A stretch of DNA of 64,000 bases, taken from the NCBI RefSeq assembly GCF_000980885.2, contig NZ_LBDA02000090.1, positions 1 through 64,000 on the forward strand, read 5' to 3'. The notes below the pieces were generated by a model, which was not told where the DNA came from, did not search any database, and saw nothing but the letters and a program-made list of their open reading frames with translations. A program made the translations under genes and the position numbers. This DNA comes from Streptomyces malaysiense (lineage in GTDB: Bacteria; Actinomycetota; Actinomycetes; Streptomycetales; Streptomycetaceae). Shown one piece after another: positions 43,875-60,860 of this stretch. Numbering within the stretch: position 1 is the stretch's first letter; every line of letters begins with the position of its first letter.

Positions 43875-45154
43875 TCAGTAGCGGACGGGCAGCGCGGTGA
43901 GGCTGCGGTTGAGGAGGGACGGCTGCCAGGTGAGCGCGCCGGGGTCGGTCAGGGTCAGGCCCGGGTGGTCGCGGACCAGCGTCTCCACCGCGGCGACGGC
44001 CACCAGCCGGGCCAGCGCGGCGCCGATGCAGAAGTGGGCGCCGAAGCCGAAGCCGAGATGGGTGGCTCCGGTGCGCCGGGCGTCGAACCGGCCGGGGTCG
44101 GGAAAGCGCGCCGGGTCCCGGTTGGCGGCGGCGGTCACCAGGAAGATCCGGTCGCCCGCCCGCAGGGCGTGCCCGTCCAGCTCCAGGTCGGCGACGGCGG
44201 CGCGGATCGACATCTTGGACGGGCCGTCCAGGCGCAGCGCCTCCTCCACGGCGCCCTGCGCCAGCGCGGGATCCTCGCGTACGGCGGCGAGTTGACCGGG
44301 GCGGGTGTGCAGGGCGAGGACGGTGTTGGCGATCAGGTTGCTGGTGGTCTCCCCGCCGGCGAACGCCATCTGGGTGAGCATCCCGACGAACTCCTCCTCG
44401 GTGACCGACTCCCCCACCCGGCCCTCCTTCAGCACCTGGCTGATCAGGTCGTCGGCAGGTCGGGCGCGGCGCTCGGCCACCAGGCCGGCGAGGTAGTCCT
44501 CCAGGCTCACCAGGGCCTGGAGGGAGGCCCGGTACTCGCTCTCCTCCTGGGCGGTGCCGAGCACGAGGTCGGCGACGCGGGCGTTCCAGTACCAGAAGGC
44601 GGCGGCGTCGGTGCGGGGGATGCCGAGCCAGCGGGCGAACACCAGCGCGGGCAGCGGCCTGGCCACGTCGGCCATCAGGTCGCCGGTGCGGCCCGGGACG
44701 GCCTTGCGGGCGAGGACGGCCCGGGTGGCCTTCTCGGTGAAGGTCCGGTAGCGGGCCACCGCCCGTGCGGCGAACGCCTCCTGGAAGACCTGGCGCAGTC
44801 TGCGGTGCTGCGGCGGGTCGTTGAACACCATCCAGCGCGACAGGATCCCGAAGGCCCGCTCGGCGTCCTCGCGGGCGCCCTGCGGCACGGCGTCCATCAG
44901 GGGCCGCACCCGGTCGGCCGAGACGGCCGGGTCACGCAGGCAGCGCATCACCTGGTCGTAGCCGGTGACCAGCCAGGCGTGGTGCATCGGGCTCCAGTGC
45001 ACGGGGGCGTGCGCGCGGAGGGCGTCGAGGTGGCCGTAGGGGTCGGCGATCATGTCCGGGGACAGGAGGTAGCGCTCGGTGAAGGGAGCCGCGGGTGCGG
45101 TGCGCCGGGCCTCGGGGGCGCCCGGAGCGCCGGCCGCGGTCGGGGTCGCCGCGG

Positions 45155-45158
<4 letters not shown>
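43875..45158 (-). CDS. Cytochrome P450
   Basis: This 427-residue P450 is a soluble haem monooxygenase of the bacterial CYP105/107 kind. The haem-binding loop is LGFGFGAHFCIGAALARL with Cys376, the oxygen-binding I-helix motif is AGGETTSN (about 255), and the K-helix ExxR reads EALR. Its start overlaps the NRPS stop by four bases (ATGA), so it is translationally coupled to the thioesterase-ending NRPS and should hydroxylate or crosslink the peptide or a carrier-bound residue. No ferredoxin gene is nearby, so redox partners come from elsewhere in the genome. The reaction site cannot be predicted from sequence alone. Confidence 0.95.
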
Positions 45159-52414
<7,256 letters not shown>

Positions 52415-52469
52415 GAGGGCACTCCGATCTGAACTCATGGGGAGGAAGCAGGGGTCGGGCGGGAGGCCC

Positions 52470-55400
52470 TCAGAAGTCGGCGGTGAGGGAGAGGTCGATC
52501 TCGTCGTCGCTCATCTGCGAGATCAGTTCCAGCAGCCGGCCCTCCACCAGGGCGGCGAGACGCCCCACCGTGGGATGCTCGAACAGGTCCCTGACCTGGA
52601 GCGGGCAGTCGAACGCGGTGCGCAGCCTGGAGGCGACCGCGACGGCGCGCAGGGAGTGGCCGCCCAGGGCGAAGAAGTCGTCGTGGACGCCGACGCGGGG
52701 CAGGTCGAGCACCTCGCACCAGATCTGCGCGACGACCGTCTCGGCCGGGCTGCGGGGCGCCACGAACGCCCGCGCCTCGGGCGCCGCGGGCTCCGGCAGG
52801 GCGGCGATGTCCAGCTTGCCCTGCACCGTCAGCGGCAGCGCGTCGAGCAGGACGAACGCCGACGGCACCAGATAGTGCGGCAGTCGGGCCCGGAGTTGCG
52901 TCTGGAGGGACTCCTCCGACAGTCCGTCCCCCGCGACGTAGCCCACCAGGGCGGCCTCGCCGCGCAGGCCGCGTACGACGACCGCGGCGCCCCGCACCCC
53001 GGGGTGTCCGCGCAGTACCGCCTCGGCCTCCTTGGGCTCGACGCGGAAACCGCGGATCTTCACCTGGTCGTCGTTGCGGCCGAGGAACTCCAGCTCGCCC
53101 GAGGGCAGTCGGCGTACCACGTCCCCGGTGCGGTAGAGCCGTCCGCCGAGTGCCCCGAACGGGTCGGGCTCGAACCGTTCGGCGGTCAGCGCCGGCCGCC
53201 CCAGATAGCCTCGGGCCAGCTCCCGCCCTCCGACGAGGAGTTCACCGGGCACTCCCTCGGGGACGAGTTCGCCCAGCGCGTCGACCACGTAGGCACGACG
53301 TCCGCCCAGGGGCCGGCCGATGGGGACCCGTCCGCCGCGGGCACCGACGACGGTGTGCGCGGTGGCCGAGATGACCGACTCCGTGGGGCCGTAGGTGTTG
53401 AGCACGGGCACCTCGGGCAGGTGCGCGAACCACCGCTCCAGCGGATCGGCGGGCAGTTCCTCTCCGCCGGTCACCAGCAGCCGCAGCGAGGCGAGCCGCG
53501 GAGCGAGCCGGTCCAGGTGGGACACCAGTTCCGCCCAGTAGGACGGGGTGAGCTCCATGACGGTGACCCGCTCGGCCTCGATCCGGGCGGCCAGTTCCTC
53601 GGGCGTCCAGATCTCGTCCGGGCGCACGATCACCGCGGCACCGGCGCTCAGCGCGGGCAGGATCTGCTCCAGCGAGGCGTCGAACGAGGTGGACGCGAAG
53701 GTGAGCACCCGGTCCTCGGCGGTGAGCGCGAACCGCTCGCGGGCGGCGGCCACATGGGCGTCCAGGGCGTGGTGCTCGACCCCGACGGCCTTGGGGCGGC
53801 CGGTGGAGCCGGAGGTGAAGATGACATAGGCGAGGTCGCCGGGGTCGGGGGTGTGCCGGGGGCCGTCGGGCAGTGGTCGTACTTCCTCCACGGCGACGGC
53901 GGTCACCCCGAGCGCGGTGATCCGCGCGCCGGTGTGCGCGTCGGCCACGACGTGTCGTACGCCGGCCTCCTGGAGCATGTACCGGAGCCGGTCCGCGGGC
54001 AGCAGGGCGTCCAGCGGGACGTAGACACCGCCCGTCCGCCAGACGGCGAGCATCGCGGCCACGGACCAGACGCCCCGCCCGACGCACACCCCGACGGGGT
54101 CGCCGGGAGCCACTCCCCGGGCGGTGAGGGTGGCGGCCAGGCCGCCGGTCAGAGCGTCCAGTCGGGCATGGTCGAGGCTCGCCCCCTCGCACACCACGGC
54201 GGGGTCCGCGGGGCGGCCGGTCACCCGGAACGCCGGGGCGGCCGGCGCCTCTCGCCCCGCCGTCGCCACCAGCAGGTCGTGCTCCCCGGCGGACAGCAGT
54301 GGCGCCGCGTCGACGCGCGTGTCCGGGTCCGCGAGGAGGGTTGCCAGCAGCCTGCCGACATGGCGGGCGAACCGGGTGGCCGTGGCCGGTTCGAACAGGT
54401 CGGCGGCGTACTCGACGTTCAGGGCGAAACCGCCGGGCCGCACCACGAAGGTGGCCGTCAGGTCGAACTTCGCCGAGCCCCAGGGAAGCCTGAAGTCGGC
54501 GGTGTCCAGTCCCGGCAGCCCGGCGCCGCCGGTGGAGGCGTCCTGGACGTCCACCATCACCTGGAACAGGGGGTTGCGGGACAGATCGCGTGCGGGGCGC
54601 AGCCGCTCCACTACCTGTTCGAACGGCACCTCCTGGTGGTCGAAGGCGCCCAGCACCACCTCGCGCACCCGGTCCACGAGCCCGGCGAAGGTGGGCCGTC
54701 CGGACAGATCCGTGCGCAGCACCACGGTGTTGACGAAGAAGCCCACCAGCGGCTCCAGTTCGAGCCGGCCGCGCCCCGCCACGGGCGTGCCGACCGGGAC
54801 GTCGGTCTGTCCGGACCAGCGGGCCAGCACCGCCTGGGCGGCCGCCAGCAGCACCATGAACCGGGTCGCGCCACGCTCACGGGCGAAGGCGTCCACGCGG
54901 TGCGCCAACTCGGCGGGCAGGTCGATCTCGACGGCACCGCCCCGCCCGGTGAACGCGGCCGGCCGGGGCCGGTCGGTGGGCAGCTCCAGGGCGGGTGTCC
55001 GCGCCAGCACCCGCTCCCAGTAGGCGAGTTGCGGTTCCAGCGCGCCACTCTCGGCGCGTTCCCGCTGCCACACGGCGAAGTCGCCGTACTGGACGGGCAG
55101 CGGCGGAAGGCGGACCTCCCGTCCCGCTCGGCGGGCCGCGTAGTGGTGGGCCAGTTCGTCCAGCAGGACGCCCTTGGACCAGCCGTCGGTGACGGCATGG
55201 TGCAGGGCGAGCAGGACCACGTGGTCGTCGTCGGCCAGCTCCCACACACCGGCCCGCAGCAACGGCGGCCGGGCCAGGTCGAAGCGGCGCGTGGCGAGGC
55301 CGGCGGCACGGTGTCGCACGGACTCCAGCCGGGACTCCTCGTCCGGCCCCTGCGGCACCGTCTCCCACAGGAGCGGCACGCCCACCGGGTCGCACACCTG

Positions 55401-58400
55401 CTGCACCGGGCGGCCGTCCGACTCGACCAGCGCCGTGCGCAGCACCTCGTGCCGCGCCACCAGGTCGTCCAACGCCCGCTGCCAGGGGGCTCGTTCGAGT
55501 CCGCCCCGGACCCGCCAGCAGTACCACAGCAGATACGAGTCACCGCGGTCGGAGGTGCGGTCCAGGAACCACAGGCGCTCCTGCGCGAAGGACAGCGGCA
55601 GCGGGCGGCCACGGTCGACGGGTACCACCTCCGCCGTGCCGGAGGTGCGGGCGCCGGCCGCGTGCGGGGCGAAGCCACGCACGGTCGGGTGCTCGAAGAC
55701 GGTGCGCAACTCGATGTCCCGGCCGAGCCGCCCGGCGATCCTGGAGACCGCCATGGTGGCGAGCAGGGAGTGTCCGCCCAGGTCGAAGAAGCTGTCGTCG
55801 AGGCCGACCCGCTCCAGGCCCAGCACATCGGCCCACACCTCGGCGACGATCCGCTCGGTCTCGTCGCGGGGCGCGGCGAAGGCCGCGCCGTCGGCCGGGC
55901 GGACCCGGTCGGGGTCGGGCAGGGCGCCCCGGTCGAGCTTGCCCGAGACGCCGACCGGGAGGGCCTCCAGGGCGACGAAGTCGGAGGGGACGGCGTAGTG
56001 CGGCAGATAGCGGGCGCACCAGGCCCGCAGTTCCGCCCGGTCGGGTGCGCAGGCCGCGTCCGGGGCGGGTACGACATAGCCGGTCAGGGCCTGTCCGGTG
56101 GCGCGGTCGGGCCGGACGGCGGCCGCGGCGACCAGCGGACAGGCCCGCAACACGGCCTCCACCTCGCCGAGTTCGACACGGAAGCCCCGTATCTTGACCT
56201 GGTCGTCGCGGCGGCCGACGAACTCCAGTTCTCCGCCGGGCGTCCAGCGCACGAGATCGCCGGTGCGGTAGAGGCGGCCACCGGGAGGGCCGAACGGGTC
56301 GGGTACGAAGCGGTCGGCGGTCAGCGCGGGCCGGTTCAGATATCCGCGCGCCAACTCGGTTCCGCCGATGAGGAGTTCACCGGACACCCCGACGGGTACC
56401 TGCTCGTCGTCCGCGTCCACCACGTACACCCGCCGGTCGCCGAGCGGGCGGCCGATGGGCACGCTGCCGCCCACCGCTTCCCCGGCGTCGTGGGTGGTGG
56501 CGGTGACGGTGGTCTCGGTGGGCCCGTAGGCGTTGCAGACCCGCACCCAGGGCACGGCGGCCCGCCAGACGGCCAGGGTGTCGGCCGGTACCGCCTCGCC
56601 GCCGAGGACCAGCAGCCGCAGCGGGGCGAGGGCGGCGGCCAGCCGGCGGTCGAGGGAGAGTGCCAGCTCGGACCAGTAGGTGGGCGGCACGTTGACCACG
56701 GTCAGCTCGTGCCGCTGGACGATCTCCGGCACCTGGGTGGGCAGCCAGGGTTCCTCGGGGCGCATGACGACGGTGGCGCCGGAGGTGAGGGCGGGCAGCA
56801 GCTGGTCCAGGGAGGCGTCGAAGGAGAAGGAGGCGAAGGCCAGCACCCGGTCGGCGGCGGTGATGCCGAGGCGCTGCCGTGCGGCGGCCACGTGCGAGGC
56901 GAGCGCGGCGTGTTCGACGCCGACCGCCTTGGGACGTCCGGTGGACCCGGACGTGAAGATGACGTGGGCGAGCTGGCGGGGGTCGGGGCGGTGGCGGGGG
57001 CCGTCCGCGTCCGGGGTGACGGCGGTGACGTCGACGGCGACGGGTGCGAGCGGGGCGGCGGCGGTGGCCGTCGCCGGTGCGGTGACGACGTACTCCAGCC
57101 CGGCCTCCTCGGCCATGAACGCGAGCCGCTGCGCGGGCAGTTCGGGATCGAGCGGCACGTACACCGCACCGGCCCGCCAGATCCCCTCGATGGCGGCGAC
57201 GGACCACAGGCCGCGGCGCAGCAGGACGCCCACCGGGCTGCCCGCGGTGACTCCGGCGGCGCGCAGCGCGGCGGCGAGTCCGCCGGACATGGCGTCGAGT
57301 TCCGCGTACGTGGCGCGGTCGTCGCCGCAGCGCAGCGCGATCGCCTCGGGACGCCCGGCGAACGCGACCGGCAGCGCGGGTGCCGCGGGCCGGTCGGGTG
57401 CGTGGTGCCAGTCGCTCCCGGGCCGCGCGGGCGCACCGGGACCGACGGCCAGCGAGCGCACCGACTCGGCCACGGGGGCGCCGGGTTCGGCGACGACGGC
57501 CCGCACCAGGGCGACGTACGCCTTCCCGAACGCGCGCATGGTGGCGGCGTCGAACAGGGCGGTGGCGTACTGGAGGATGGCGGCGATGCTGCCGTCCGTG
57601 CGCAGGGTCAGGTCCAGGAAGACGTCCAGCGGGGTCTCGGTCAGCGGCGGCTCGACGAGCGCCACCTCCAGGTCCGCCATCCGCACCGGCCGGATCGGGG
57701 AGTTGAGCAGGGTGAACGACGCCTGGGCGAGCGGGTGCCGGGACAGGTCCCGGGATCCGCCGAGCGCGCCGACCACCAGGTCGAAGGGCGCCTCGGCATG
57801 CGACAGATCGGCCGGCACCCGCCGCCGTACCCGCTCCAGCAGCGCGTCGAAGCCGGGCCGCCCCGACAGGTCCGTCCGCAGTACGACGGTGTTCACCAGC
57901 GGGCCGATCAGCTCGGCGGCACCGCGCTGGGCCCGGTCGGCGAGCGTGCTGCACACGGCGACGTCGGTACGGCCCGACCAGTGACCGAGCAGTGCCTGGT
58001 AGGCGGTGAGCAGCACCATGTACCGGGTGACCCGCCGGGAGCGCGCCAGCCCGTCCACGGCGGCGACCAGCTCGGCGGGCAGATCGAAGCGGACGACGTC
58101 ACCGGAGCCGTCCCAGACCCGGGGCCGCGGCCGGTCGGTGGGCAGTTCCAGCGGGGTCAGCCCGGTCAGCCGCTCCCGCCAGTGCCCGAGCAGCCGCTCC
58201 AGCCGGGCGCCGGAGAGCCGTTCGGCCTGCGCGCGGGCGAGTTCGGCGTACTGCACGGCGGGCGGCTCGACCGTCTCCCCCCGGTACCCGGCGGCCAGTT
58301 CCTCCAGCAGCACGCCCCAGGACCACCCGTCCACGGCGATGTGGTGGACCTCGACAAGCAGCAGGTGCTCGTCCTCGGCGACCCGGGCGAGTGTGGCGCG

Positions 58401-58763
58401 GACCGGGTGCTCCTCGGCCAGGTCGACGGGACGGCCCAGGCAGCGGGCGTACAGTTCGGCCGGCCCGTCCGCCGTGACCCGGCGCAGCGTGAATCCGCAG
58501 GGCGCGTCCACCACCGGCACCGGCTCCCCGTCGACGGCGGTGAAGCGCGTCCGCAGCACCTCGTGCCGGGCCACGATCCCGCCCAGCGACCGCTCCAGCA
58601 GGTCGGCGTCGAGGCGCCCGCGCAGCCGCAGCACCAGCGGCAGCATCGACCCGCTGGAGGACCCCGCCAACTGGTCCATGAACCACAGCCGGCGCTGCGC
58701 GAAGGACGCCGTCCGGGCGTCCACGTCGTTCGGCGCCCCCGCAGGGGCCGGGCCTGTTGTCAC
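52470..58763 (-). CDS. Dimodular NRPS (C-A-T-C-A-T)
   Basis: This 2097-residue NRPS has C1 (HHIAVDG near residue 140), A1 (FDAS near 648), T1 (GGHS near 996), C2 (HHAVTDG near 1188), A2 (FDAS near 1694) and T2 (GGHS near 2032). The specificity positions read by hand are D-A-D-V-V-G-A-V-T-K for A1 and D-A-E-E-V-G-T-I-S-K for A2; acidic residues in the pocket of A2 suggest a basic side chain. It begins with a condensation domain, so a donor must come from elsewhere, such as the free carrier protein at 26993 or a fatty acyl group. The acidic tail ISQMSDDEIDLSL may dock to the next protein. The GTG at 58763 follows GGGAGG. It is the first gene of the NRPS operon. Confidence 0.95.
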   Translation of the reverse strand: MTTGPAPAGAPNDVDARTASFAQRRLWFMDQLAGSSSGSMLPLVLRLRGRLDADLLERSLGGIVARHEVLRTRFTAVDGEPVPVVDAPCGFTLRRVTADGPAELYARCLGRPVDLAEEHPVRATLARVAEDEHLLLVEVHHIAVDGWSWGVLLEELAAGYRGETVEPPAVQYAELARAQAERLSGARLERLLGHWRERLTGLTPLELPTDRPRPRVWDGSGDVVRFDLPAELVAAVDGLARSRRVTRYMVLLTAYQALLGHWSGRTDVAVCSTLADRAQRGAAELIGPLVNTVVLRTDLSGRPGFDALLERVRRRVPADLSHAEAPFDLVVGALGGSRDLSRHPLAQASFTLLNSPIRPVRMADLEVALVEPPLTETPLDVFLDLTLRTDGSIAAILQYATALFDAATMRAFGKAYVALVRAVVAEPGAPVAESVRSLAVGPGAPARPGSDWHHAPDRPAAPALPVAFAGRPEAIALRCGDDRATYAELDAMSGGLAAALRAAGVTAGSPVGVLLRRGLWSVAAIEGIWRAGAVYVPLDPELPAQRLAFMAEEAGLEYVVTAPATATAAAPLAPVAVDVTAVTPDADGPRHRPDPRQLAHVIFTSGSTGRPKAVGVEHAALASHVAAARQRLGITAADRVLAFASFSFDASLDQLLPALTSGATVVMRPEEPWLPTQVPEIVQRHELTVVNVPPTYWSELALSLDRRLAAALAPLRLLVLGGEAVPADTLAVWRAAVPWVRVCNAYGPTETTVTATTHDAGEAVGGSVPIGRPLGDRRVYVVDADDEQVPVGVSGELLIGGTELARGYLNRPALTADRFVPDPFGPPGGRLYRTGDLVRWTPGGELEFVGRRDDQVKIRGFRVELGEVEAVLRACPLVAAAAVRPDRATGQALTGYVVPAPDAACAPDRAELRAWCARYLPHYAVPSDFVALEALPVGVSGKLDRGALPDPDRVRPADGAAFAAPRDETERIVAEVWADVLGLERVGLDDSFFDLGGHSLLATMAVSRIAGRLGRDIELRTVFEHPTVRGFAPHAAGARTSGTAEVVPVDRGRPLPLSFAQERLWFLDRTSDRGDSYLLWYCWRVRGGLERAPWQRALDDLVARHEVLRTALVESDGRPVQQVCDPVGVPLLWETVPQGPDEESRLESVRHRAAGLATRRFDLARPPLLRAGVWELADDDHVVLLALHHAVTDGWSKGVLLDELAHHYAARRAGREVRLPPLPVQYGDFAVWQRERAESGALEPQLAYWERVLARTPALELPTDRPRPAAFTGRGGAVEIDLPAELAHRVDAFARERGATRFMVLLAAAQAVLARWSGQTDVPVGTPVAGRGRLELEPLVGFFVNTVVLRTDLSGRPTFAGLVDRVREVVLGAFDHQEVPFEQVVERLRPARDLSRNPLFQVMVDVQDASTGGAGLPGLDTADFRLPWGSAKFDLTATFVVRPGGFALNVEYAADLFEPATATRFARHVGRLLATLLADPDTRVDAAPLLSAGEHDLLVATAGREAPAAPAFRVTGRPADPAVVCEGASLDHARLDALTGGLAATLTARGVAPGDPVGVCVGRGVWSVAAMLAVWRTGGVYVPLDALLPADRLRYMLQEAGVRHVVADAHTGARITALGVTAVAVEEVRPLPDGPRHTPDPGDLAYVIFTSGSTGRPKAVGVEHHALDAHVAAARERFALTAEDRVLTFASTSFDASLEQILPALSAGAAVIVRPDEIWTPEELAARIEAERVTVMELTPSYWAELVSHLDRLAPRLASLRLLVTGGEELPADPLERWFAHLPEVPVLNTYGPTESVISATAHTVVGARGGRVPIGRPLGGRRAYVVDALGELVPEGVPGELLVGGRELARGYLGRPALTAERFEPDPFGALGGRLYRTGDVVRRLPSGELEFLGRNDDQVKIRGFRVEPKEAEAVLRGHPGVRGAAVVVRGLRGEAALVGYVAGDGLSEESLQTQLRARLPHYLVPSAFVLLDALPLTVQGKLDIAALPEPAAPEARAFVAPRSPAETVVAQIWCEVLDLPRVGVHDDFFALGGHSLRAVAVASRLRTAFDCPLQVRDLFEHPTVGRLAALVEGRLLELISQMSDDEIDLSLTADF

Positions 58764-58900
58764 TGTCGCCTCCCAGCCTTCTTTTCCCAGCAGCCTGCCG
58801 CCGCTCGCCGGCACTCCCCAGGGAAGAAGACGCAGCGGTGTGAGCAGAGTCGACTGCGGTTCCGGGGCGGGGGCACGGCTCTTCCGCCATGCTGGGCCGC

Positions 58901-59113
58901 ATGAGTGCCTACGCGAGCGATCCGGACCTGAAGGTCACCGACGTCACCGGCAACGGAGTCGAGGCCGACGTGGCGACGAACCTGCTGACCGGGGCCGTAC
59001 GGCTGTCGATCCTGTGGACCCAGGAGATCCACCTGTGCCCGGACGACGCGGAGCGGGTGGCCCGGTCACTGCTGCGCGCGGCGGAGCGGGGACGCCGGGC
59101 GGCGGGTGTCTGA
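58901..59113 (+). CDS. Small conserved hypothetical protein
   Basis: This 70-residue protein has no recognised domain. It reads as a beta-rich N-terminus (LKVTDVTGNGVEADVATNLL and VRLSILWTQEIHL) followed by a charged helix (DDAERVARSLLRAAERGRR). Similar small proteins occur singly in Streptomyces genomes. An ATG at 58889 is an alternative start. Neither has a strong ribosome binding site. It is divergent from the NRPS operon and shares its 137-base promoter region. Confidence 0.6.
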   Translation: MSAYASDPDLKVTDVTGNGVEADVATNLLTGAVRLSILWTQEIHLCPDDAERVARSLLRAAERGRRAAGV

Positions 59114-59127
59114 GGGGCGGTCGATCG

Positions 59128-59150
59128 GCGCGGCTTCCGACCGGCCGCGC
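59128..59150. terminator. Short GC hairpin between convergent genes
   Basis: GCGCGGC and its complement form a seven-base-pair stem with a nine-base loop, between two convergent small genes. It is a modest terminator candidate for both. Confidence 0.5.
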
Positions 59151-59154
59151 GCGC

Positions 59155-59574
59155 TCAGGCCCGACAGGTCCGGGGGCGCCCGCCGCGCACGAAGAGCGGC
59201 ACCGACAGCAGGAGCAGGGCGCCCTCGACGGCCAGGCTGACCAGCCCCAGCGGCTCCGTCCAGTTGCCGATGTCGTCACTGTAGCCAGGCAGTCCCGGGC
59301 CTCGGGAGAGGACGTAGCCGAGCAGGGGCCCCAGGGCGACCGCGGCGGCCAGCAGCCATCCCGGGCGGACCAGGCCGATGAGGAGCAGCACGGCGGCGAC
59401 CACGGCCGCGGTCTCCAGGACGTGGTAGGCGACGCCGACGTAGTGGGGGTCCCTGGTCGTGGTGATGCCGCCCTGGTCGATGACATGGATGACGGCCACC
59501 GCGAGACACAGCAGAGCCCCCGCCCATCTGGCGGCCAGGGCGGGCTCCGACGTCCTCGCTGCGTGGTGTGGCAT
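59155..59574 (-). CDS. Four-helix membrane protein of unknown function
   Basis: This 139-residue protein has four hydrophobic segments at about 15-30, 48-67, 73-90 and 110-130 (for example WAGALLCLAVAVIHVI and TAAVVAAVLLLIGLV). A loop, GPGLPGYSDDIGNWTEPLGL, connects the third and fourth. Proteins like it occur widely in actinobacteria without a known function. GAGG lies eight bases before the ATG at 59574. No signal peptide or binding motif is seen. It stands alone between convergent neighbours. Confidence 0.7.
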   Translation of the reverse strand: MPHHAARTSEPALAARWAGALLCLAVAVIHVIDQGGITTTRDPHYVGVAYHVLETAAVVAAVLLLIGLVRPGWLLAAAVALGPLLGYVLSRGPGLPGYSDDIGNWTEPLGLVSLAVEGALLLLSVPLFVRGGRPRTCRA

Positions 59575-59728
59575 GCGGGGGACCTCTTCTCCTGGCGGCG
59601 CGGCGTACCTCTGTCAGGCCCAGCCTCGGCCGAGGGCCGCCCGGCGTCGCCCTCGGCGGCGCGGACGGGTGACACGGCGGGCCGGCCCGAGCCGTCCGGG
59701 GTGCCGCGGCCCCGTCGCGGCGGCGCGT

Positions 59729-60682
59729 CTACCGCGGGCGCTCCTCGCCGACCAGGGCCGCCAGCCCGTCCAGCAGACGCTGGAGGCCGAACTCGAAGAG
59801 GTCGTCGAGATCGAGGTCGTAGCCGGCCGCGGCCAGCTGGGAGAGGGCGGGGAAACGGCCGGTGGCCAGGATGTCCAGGAGTTCGGGTTCCCGGGTGTCC
59901 ATCCACTGCTCGCTGTCGAGGCCGCTGTACGCCTCGGCCTCCCGCTCCGACTCCAGGTTGACGGCGATGCCGCGGGCGTAGTTGAACAGCATCAGGTGCG
60001 CGGTGAAGGCGGTTGGCAGGTCGAGGCCGCGGGAGCGCAGGACGGAGAGCGTCCACTCGCTGTACGGCAGGGCCGACGTCACCAGCTGGGGGCGGGTCAC
60101 CGAAAGGGCCGGGGCGAGCCACGGGTGGCGGCGGAACTGGTCCCACAGCCGCCGGGCCGCCAGCTCGATCGCCGCGCGCCAGTCCCGCGGCGGGTCGGCG
60201 GGTAGCGGGTGCCGCGCGATGACCGTGTCCAGCATCCGCGTCAGCAGGTCGTCCTTGTCGGCCACGTGCCGGTACAACGACATGGTCGCCACGCCGAGTT
60301 CGGCCGCCACCCGGCGCATGGAGACCGCCGCCAGCCCCTCCGTGTCGGCGACCGCGACCGCGGCGGTGACGATCCGGTCGAGGGTGAGCGCCGAGGGGGC
60401 GTCGGCGGGCCGGCCGCCCTGGCGGGTGGCGGCGGGGCGAGGCGGCCGGGCCGGGCGGGCCGGGGGCGCGACGACCGTGCCGACGCCGGGCACGGCGCGG
60501 ACCAGGCCCGCGCGGCGCAGTTCGGTCAGCACCTTGGTGGCCGTCGCCATGGCGACACCCCACTGGCGGGTGATCTCCCGGGTCGACGGCACGCGCTCGC
60601 CCGGCGCCAGTTCCCCCGTCTCGATCCGCCGCCGCAACTCGCCGGCGATTTGGCCGGAGCGCGACTCCGCCTGTCCGCTCAT
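59729..60682 (-). CDS. GntR-TetR fusion regulator
   Basis: This 317-residue regulator carries two DNA-binding domains. Residues 8-72 form a GntR-type winged helix (LRRRIETGELAPGERVPSTR and MATATKVLTELRRAGLV). A Pro/Arg-rich linker follows. Residues about 98-150 form a TetR helix-turn-helix (IVTAAVAVADTEGLAAVSMR and LGVATMSLYRHVADKDDLL), and a TetR C-terminal ligand domain extends to the end. GGAGGG precedes the ATG at 60682. Two matching GntR-type sites lie at 60694 and 60775 between it and the divergent flavin monooxygenase, so it probably represses both genes until a ligand, perhaps the monooxygenase substrate, binds. Confidence 0.9.
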   Translation of the reverse strand: MSGQAESRSGQIAGELRRRIETGELAPGERVPSTREITRQWGVAMATATKVLTELRRAGLVRAVPGVGTVVAPPARPARPPRPAATRQGGRPADAPSALTLDRIVTAAVAVADTEGLAAVSMRRVAAELGVATMSLYRHVADKDDLLTRMLDTVIARHPLPADPPRDWRAAIELAARRLWDQFRRHPWLAPALSVTRPQLVTSALPYSEWTLSVLRSRGLDLPTAFTAHLMLFNYARGIAVNLESEREAEAYSGLDSEQWMDTREPELLDILATGRFPALSQLAAAGYDLDLDDLFEFGLQRLLDGLAALVGEERPR

Positions 60683-60693
60683 CGACACCCTCC

Positions 60694-60707
60694 GCACTAG
60701 TGCACTG
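60694..60707. promoter_or_regulatory. GCACTAGTRCACTG operator, site 1
   Basis: GCACTAGTGCACTG contains the perfect palindrome GTGCAC overlapping ACTAGT, typical of GntR sites with CTAGTGCACTAG-like cores. It lies 12 bases upstream of the regulator start codon. Confidence 0.65.
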
Positions 60708-60774
60708 AAGGGGGCCATCGTAAGCCCGCGACGCCGGGCGATACGTCCGCACGACTCCGTGCGGTATGTCATGC

Positions 60775-60788
60775 GCACTAGTACACTG
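60775..60788. promoter_or_regulatory. GCACTAGTRCACTG operator, site 2
   Basis: GCACTAGTACACTG matches site 1 in 13 of 14 bases, in the same orientation, 81 bases away and 73 bases before the monooxygenase start. Confidence 0.65.
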
Positions 60789-60860
60789 GATCTCATCACC
60801 CATTGACGGCATGCTATTTGCCGCTTGCGCACGAGCGTGCGTACGGCGTACATTCGCGCC

